64,000 bases of DNA, from positions 480,055 to 544,054 of the forward strand of contig NZ_FNYL01000004.1 in NCBI RefSeq assembly GCF_900109045.1, read 5' to 3'. Position 1 is the first letter of the stretch, and every line of letters begins with the position of its first letter. The translations under genes were made by a program, and so were the position numbers. A model generated the notes under the pieces. That model searched no databases and was not told the DNA's origin. It was given only the letters and a program-made list of their open reading frames with translations. Below are positions 60,900 to 64,000 of the stretch, one piece after another. This stretch comes from Dyadobacter sp. SG02 (lineage in GTDB: Bacteria > Bacteroidota > Bacteroidia > Cytophagales > Spirosomataceae).

Positions 60900-61775
60900 A
60901 TGAAAATCGCCATTCACGGACGCAACTTTAATGAGTCCGCAAGGCCGTTCATTGAAAATATGTTCGATGAACTGGCGCGCAGAAAAGTTGAAGTTCAGCT
61001 TTCGAAATCTTTCAGGACATTTCTGGACCAGGCCGGCATTTCGCATTACTCCGAGCTGGTTTACGAGAAACCGGAAGAGCTTTTCGACCCACGCCTGATC
61101 GTGAGCATGGGTGGCGATGGTACACTGCTGGAAACGATTTCGCACGTCGGCAAGCGACAAACGCCGGCCATCGGTATCAACGTCGGCCGCCTGGGTTTCC
61201 TCGCCACCGTATCGCCCGAGCGCATCACCGACATGATCGCCGCGCTCGAAAACAGCCAGTTCCGTATCGATGAACGTACGCTGGTGGAAGTTGAATCCAA
61301 TATCGACCTTTTCGACGGCCTCAATTTCGGTTTGAATGATTTCACGATCACCAAAACCGATACGTCGTCGATGATCACCGTGCATACTTATTTGAACGAC
61401 GAGTTCCTGAACTCCTACTGGGCCGACGGACTTATCGTATCCACGCCGACCGGCTCCACAGGCTATTCGTTAAGCTGCGGCGGTCCGGTACTTATGCCTC
61501 ATTCCCAGAACTTTATCGTCACGCCCATCAGCCCGCACAACCTGAACGTGCGCCCGCTGGTAGTGGAAGACACCGCGGTAATCCGCCTCGAAGTAAAAAG
61601 CCGCAGCAGCAATTTTCTCGTCTCTCTCGACGCCCGTTCGCGCATTGTGGATGAAAACACACAATTGATCGTGCGAAAAGCCGCCTTCATTGCGCGGTTG
61701 ATCAAGATGAAAGACGACAGTTTTTTGAATACATTGAGAAGCAAACTATCGTGGGGGCTCGATATGCGAAACTAG
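60900..61775 (+). CDS. nadK: NAD kinase
   Basis: Transfers phosphate from ATP to NAD to make NADP. The 291 residues contain the GGDGT catalytic motif at 71-75 (SMGGDGTLLETI), and the later NEFLNSYW and TPTGSTGYSLSCGG segments of the family. It starts a probable operon: only 28 nt separate it from the epimerase gene downstream, and its own promoter lies upstream. Confidence 0.95.
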   Translation: MKIAIHGRNFNESARPFIENMFDELARRKVEVQLSKSFRTFLDQAGISHYSELVYEKPEELFDPRLIVSMGGDGTLLETISHVGKRQTPAIGINVGRLGFLATVSPERITDMIAALENSQFRIDERTLVEVESNIDLFDGLNFGLNDFTITKTDTSSMITVHTYLNDEFLNSYWADGLIVSTPTGSTGYSLSCGGPVLMPHSQNFIVTPISPHNLNVRPLVVEDTAVIRLEVKSRSSNFLVSLDARSRIVDENTQLIVRKAAFIARLIKMKDDSFLNTLRSKLSWGLDMRN

Positions 61776-61803
61776 TCTCCCAAATACTCATTTCTGACAC
61801 CCT

Positions 61804-62826
61804 ATGCACCTTACCTACCACACTTTCGACCTCCAACTCAAACATACCTTCACCATTGCGCACGACTCGCGCGATGTCCAGCAAACGCTGATTGTGCAAC
61901 TGAACGACGGCGTTCATGCCGGCTTCGGCGAGGCTACTTCCAATCCGTATTACGGCATTACGATCAGAAATATGATCGCGACGCTGGATATGGTCAAGGA
62001 TATTGTTGAAAAGGGCAAATATGCCTCGGCGGAAGAGCTCTGGACGATGGTACACCCGTTGCTCAGGGACAATTCCTTCGCGCAATGCGCATTGGACGAG
62101 GCCGCGCAGGACTATTTTGCCAAAAAGAAAGGCCTGAAACTGTACGAGAGTTGGGGCCTCTCACCCGAGCGTATCCCGATGACCAATTTCACGATCGGCA
62201 TCGATACGGTGGAAAAGATGGTCGAAAAGATGAAGGAGCTGCCTTGGCCGATTTACAAGATCAAGCTAGGCACGGACGAGGACCTTCGCATTGTTCAGGA
62301 ACTGCGAAAAAATACCGACGCACTCTTCCGCGTGGATGCCAATTGTGGCTGGACGGCGGAAAAGACCATTGAACTCGCACCCAAATTGGCCGCATTAGGC
62401 GTGGAATTCATCGAGCAGCCGCTCCCGGCCGGTGATATTGAGGGAATGAAAAAGGTATTTGCAGCAAGTGCATTGCCTGTCATTGCCGACGAAAGCTGCA
62501 TTGTCGAAGAAGATGTCGAGCAATGTCACGGCCTTTTTCATGGCATTAATGTAAAACTGACCAAATGCGGCGGGCCTACTGCCGCGCTCCGGATGATCGC
62601 GCAAGCCCGGTCGCTGGGCATGAAAACGATGGTTGGCTGCATGACCGAGACGAGCGTGGGCATTTCGGCCATCGCCCATTTACTTCCGCTGCTGGATTAT
62701 GTCGATATGGACGGCTCTTTACTGATCCGCAACGACCCCGCTACCGGCGTAACGTTCGATTTTGGCAAGGTGATTTATGCCCCGGGCAATGGTACCGGCG
62801 CCGCATTGAAGCGCGAATTTTTATAA
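61804..62826 (+). CDS. Dipeptide epimerase (L-Ala-D/L-Glu epimerase), enolase superfamily
   Basis: Isomerase that converts L-Ala-D-Glu to L-Ala-L-Glu during recycling of peptidoglycan peptides, or a relative acting on other dipeptides. The 340 residues show the enolase-superfamily layout: KxK with Lys152 and Lys154 (YKIKLG), metal ligands Asp178 (RVDANCGW), Glu204 (FIEQPL) and Asp229 (IADES), and Lys251 in INVKLTKCGG. Its stop codon precedes the GTG start of the next gene by 8 nt. The pairing with an AONS-like enzyme hints at a shared pathway. Confidence 0.9.
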   Translation: MHLTYHTFDLQLKHTFTIAHDSRDVQQTLIVQLNDGVHAGFGEATSNPYYGITIRNMIATLDMVKDIVEKGKYASAEELWTMVHPLLRDNSFAQCALDEAAQDYFAKKKGLKLYESWGLSPERIPMTNFTIGIDTVEKMVEKMKELPWPIYKIKLGTDEDLRIVQELRKNTDALFRVDANCGWTAEKTIELAPKLAALGVEFIEQPLPAGDIEGMKKVFAASALPVIADESCIVEEDVEQCHGLFHGINVKLTKCGGPTAALRMIAQARSLGMKTMVGCMTETSVGISAIAHLLPLLDYVDMDGSLLIRNDPATGVTFDFGKVIYAPGNGTGAALKREFL

Positions 62827-62834
62827 GTTCCGTT

Positions 62835-63929
62835 GTGAACATCTACCATACCTCCAAACTTCCCGGCAGGACCGTCGAGACTACCGACGGGCGCGAATTT
62901 CTGTGGTTCAGTGGCACAGACTACCTTGGAATGGGGCACAACGAAGACCTTCGTAGATATACCCGCTTATCTACGGAAACTTTCGGAAATCATTACGGGA
63001 GTTCCAGAAACAATAGCCTCAGGCTTGATATTTACGAAAAAGCCGAGGCACAGTTAGCTGATTTTCTGCAAACTCCGGCCGCAACGATTGTCTCCTCGGG
63101 GATGTGGGCGGGCCAATTGTTGATGAAAGAGGTCGAGACCATCGTTCAACAGAATCCCGATATTACCAGCATCATCTACCATAACGCTCCCGGTGTACAT
63201 CCGGCATTGTGGGGCCATGCATTTCACCGAACCAAGGGCGAATGGAGCGACTGGGCGATGCAAACGGTCCGGAAAATCAATGCGGCCGAGATGGACACGG
63301 CTCATATAATTTGTACGGATGCCGTAGGTTCGCCGATGGTGCGGGCATTTGATTTTACACTTTTTAATACCATTCAAAATCCCGCAAATGCATGGCTGAT
63401 CATCGATGAATCGCATTCACTTGGAGTACTTGGGCCCGACGGAAAAGGCGTATCCGCACAGCTCTCTGAAAACACTTTAGTTCAAACTGTTTTCGTTTCG
63501 TCCCTCAATAAAGCATTAGGTATCCCGGCGGGAGCAATCTGGGGAGCTAAAAGCGTGATCGATACCATCCGCAACTCGCCCTGGTATGCGGGCGCGTCAC
63601 CGCCTGCACCTGCGTACGCATATGCGCTGAAAAAGCTTTTGGAAGAAAATACCTATGCGAAGCAGCTTTCTTTACTGCTGGACAACGTGGCGTGGTTCGG
63701 GCAACAACTGGGAGATATTATGCTTTTTGAATCCATTGCGGATTACCCCGTATTCTGCTCTTACAATGCAGCATTGTTCGACCATTTACTTCAAAATGGC
63801 ATTATGGCGTCATGCTTCCCCTATCCTTCACCTGCGGACGCGCCGGTTACGCGCATTGCGATCAGCAGTTTACACCAAAAAGAAGACCTCGACCGGTTGG
63901 CCGAGGTCTGTAAGCGGTTTAATGCTTAA
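62835..63929 (+). CDS. AONS-like PLP-dependent enzyme (alpha-oxoamine synthase family)
   Basis: Fold-type I PLP enzyme of 364 residues from GTG 62835; an open reading frame further upstream overlaps the epimerase in another frame and is rejected. Key features are NHYGSSRNNSLR, DESHSLGVLG with Asp191 and His194, and Lys226 in SSLNKALGIPAG, the expected PLP lysine. The family joins an amino acid with an acyl-CoA (biotin, heme or sphingolipid precursors) or cleaves such products. The chain is shorter than BioF, and without bio genes nearby the actual substrate is open. Confidence 0.85.
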   Translation: MNIYHTSKLPGRTVETTDGREFLWFSGTDYLGMGHNEDLRRYTRLSTETFGNHYGSSRNNSLRLDIYEKAEAQLADFLQTPAATIVSSGMWAGQLLMKEVETIVQQNPDITSIIYHNAPGVHPALWGHAFHRTKGEWSDWAMQTVRKINAAEMDTAHIICTDAVGSPMVRAFDFTLFNTIQNPANAWLIIDESHSLGVLGPDGKGVSAQLSENTLVQTVFVSSLNKALGIPAGAIWGAKSVIDTIRNSPWYAGASPPAPAYAYALKKLLEENTYAKQLSLLLDNVAWFGQQLGDIMLFESIADYPVFCSYNAALFDHLLQNGIMASCFPYPSPADAPVTRIAISSLHQKEDLDRLAEVCKRFNA

Positions 63930-63942
63930 TGTCTTTTATTAA

Positions 63943-64000
63943 TCAATCTTCTGTATCTGTCCCGCCCAGCTTGGCAAGACGCTTCTCCTCTTGCAGTTTC
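63943..64000 (-). CDS. 3' end of a minus-strand gene (partial)
   Basis: On the minus strand a reading frame enters at 63999 and ends with TGA at 63945-63943. The 18 visible residues read KLQEEKRLAKLGGTDTED, charged and helical, too short to identify. It converges on the AONS-like gene with 13 nt between the stops. Confidence 0.55.
   Translation of the reverse strand, partial: KLQEEKRLAKLGGTDTED

Noticed and set aside
62565..62834. Extended N-terminus of the AONS-like gene
   Set aside because: This part overlaps the epimerase 3' end in another frame and shows no protein-like pattern; GTG 62835 is preferred.
1..64000. tRNA or rRNA genes
   Set aside because: No cloverleaf or T-loop GGTTCRA signature with matching arms was noticed on either strand by eye; a covariance search would be decisive.

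Overview
The window reads as a chromosomal segment of a Bacteroidota bacterium, most likely a Cytophagales member of the Dyadobacter/Spirosoma type. That placement is inference from protein style (bS21, DUF5618, DUF5117-type metalloprotease, DUF6364 antitoxin), roughly 50% GC with AT-rich intergenic gaps, weak or absent Shine-Dalgarno sequences, and promoters of the Bacteroidota form TTTG-N19-TAnnTTTG. Exact or near-exact examples of that promoter lie upstream of nuoK, nadK and an alpha/beta hydrolase gene. No rRNA, tRNA, prophage, insertion sequence or CRISPR array was seen. The segment looks like core genome with a few accessory items.

Layout. 1-7.4 kb: the tail of an unknown gene, deoC overlapping a glycosyltransferase, a FabH-like synthase, a secreted M1 peptidase, meaB, a lipoprotein and a SnoaL-like secreted protein. 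7.5-15.7 kb: a tiny membrane ORF with a lipid kinase and a SUI1 protein, a MacB-like permease, gamma-glutamyltransferase, a DUF985 cupin, a Nudix hydrolase behind a large palindrome, YtxH, SIMPL and MarR proteins. 15.9-24.2 kb: PEP carboxylase, a tyrosine recombinase, rpsU, Ppx/GppA, a large secreted zinc protease and an M23 peptidase. 24.2-24.9 kb: a type II toxin-antitoxin pair with its own tandem operator. 24.9-35 kb: Fsr-type MFS transporter, SDR, CtpA protease, acetoacetyl-CoA synthetase, a pseudouridine synthase with a long disordered N-terminus, HtrA and a small heat-shock protein. 35-46 kb: acpP-fabF-rnc, kdsA with a PAP2 phosphatase, tag, GDPD, a PfkB kinase, DUF5618, cysS and an M28 peptidase. 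46-51.4 kb: pbpC, glpK and an exonuclease, with two unusual repeat arrays. 51.4-56.7 kb: nuoKLMN, the membrane arm of complex I without nuoA-J. 56.8-64 kb: a soluble CapD-type dehydratase, two alpha/beta hydrolases, a CBS protein, nadK with a dipeptide epimerase and an AONS-like enzyme, and the 3' end of a minus-strand gene.

Functional themes are envelope maintenance and remodelling (pbpC, M23, kdsA, CapD-like, CtpA, HtrA, several secreted peptidases), lipid synthesis (acpP, fabF, FabH-like, PAP2, lipid kinase, glpK, GDPD), respiration (nuoKLMN) and central carbon metabolism (ppc, meaB, AACS).

The most unusual feature is a pair of intergenic elements at 46102-46334 and 50313-50460. Each carries six GTCA tetranucleotides spaced exactly 10 bp apart, a loop of about 20 nt, then a run of TGAC tetranucleotides, again about 10 bp apart. 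The second copy folds into a long, nearly perfect hairpin followed by a T-tract. I do not recognise this element family.
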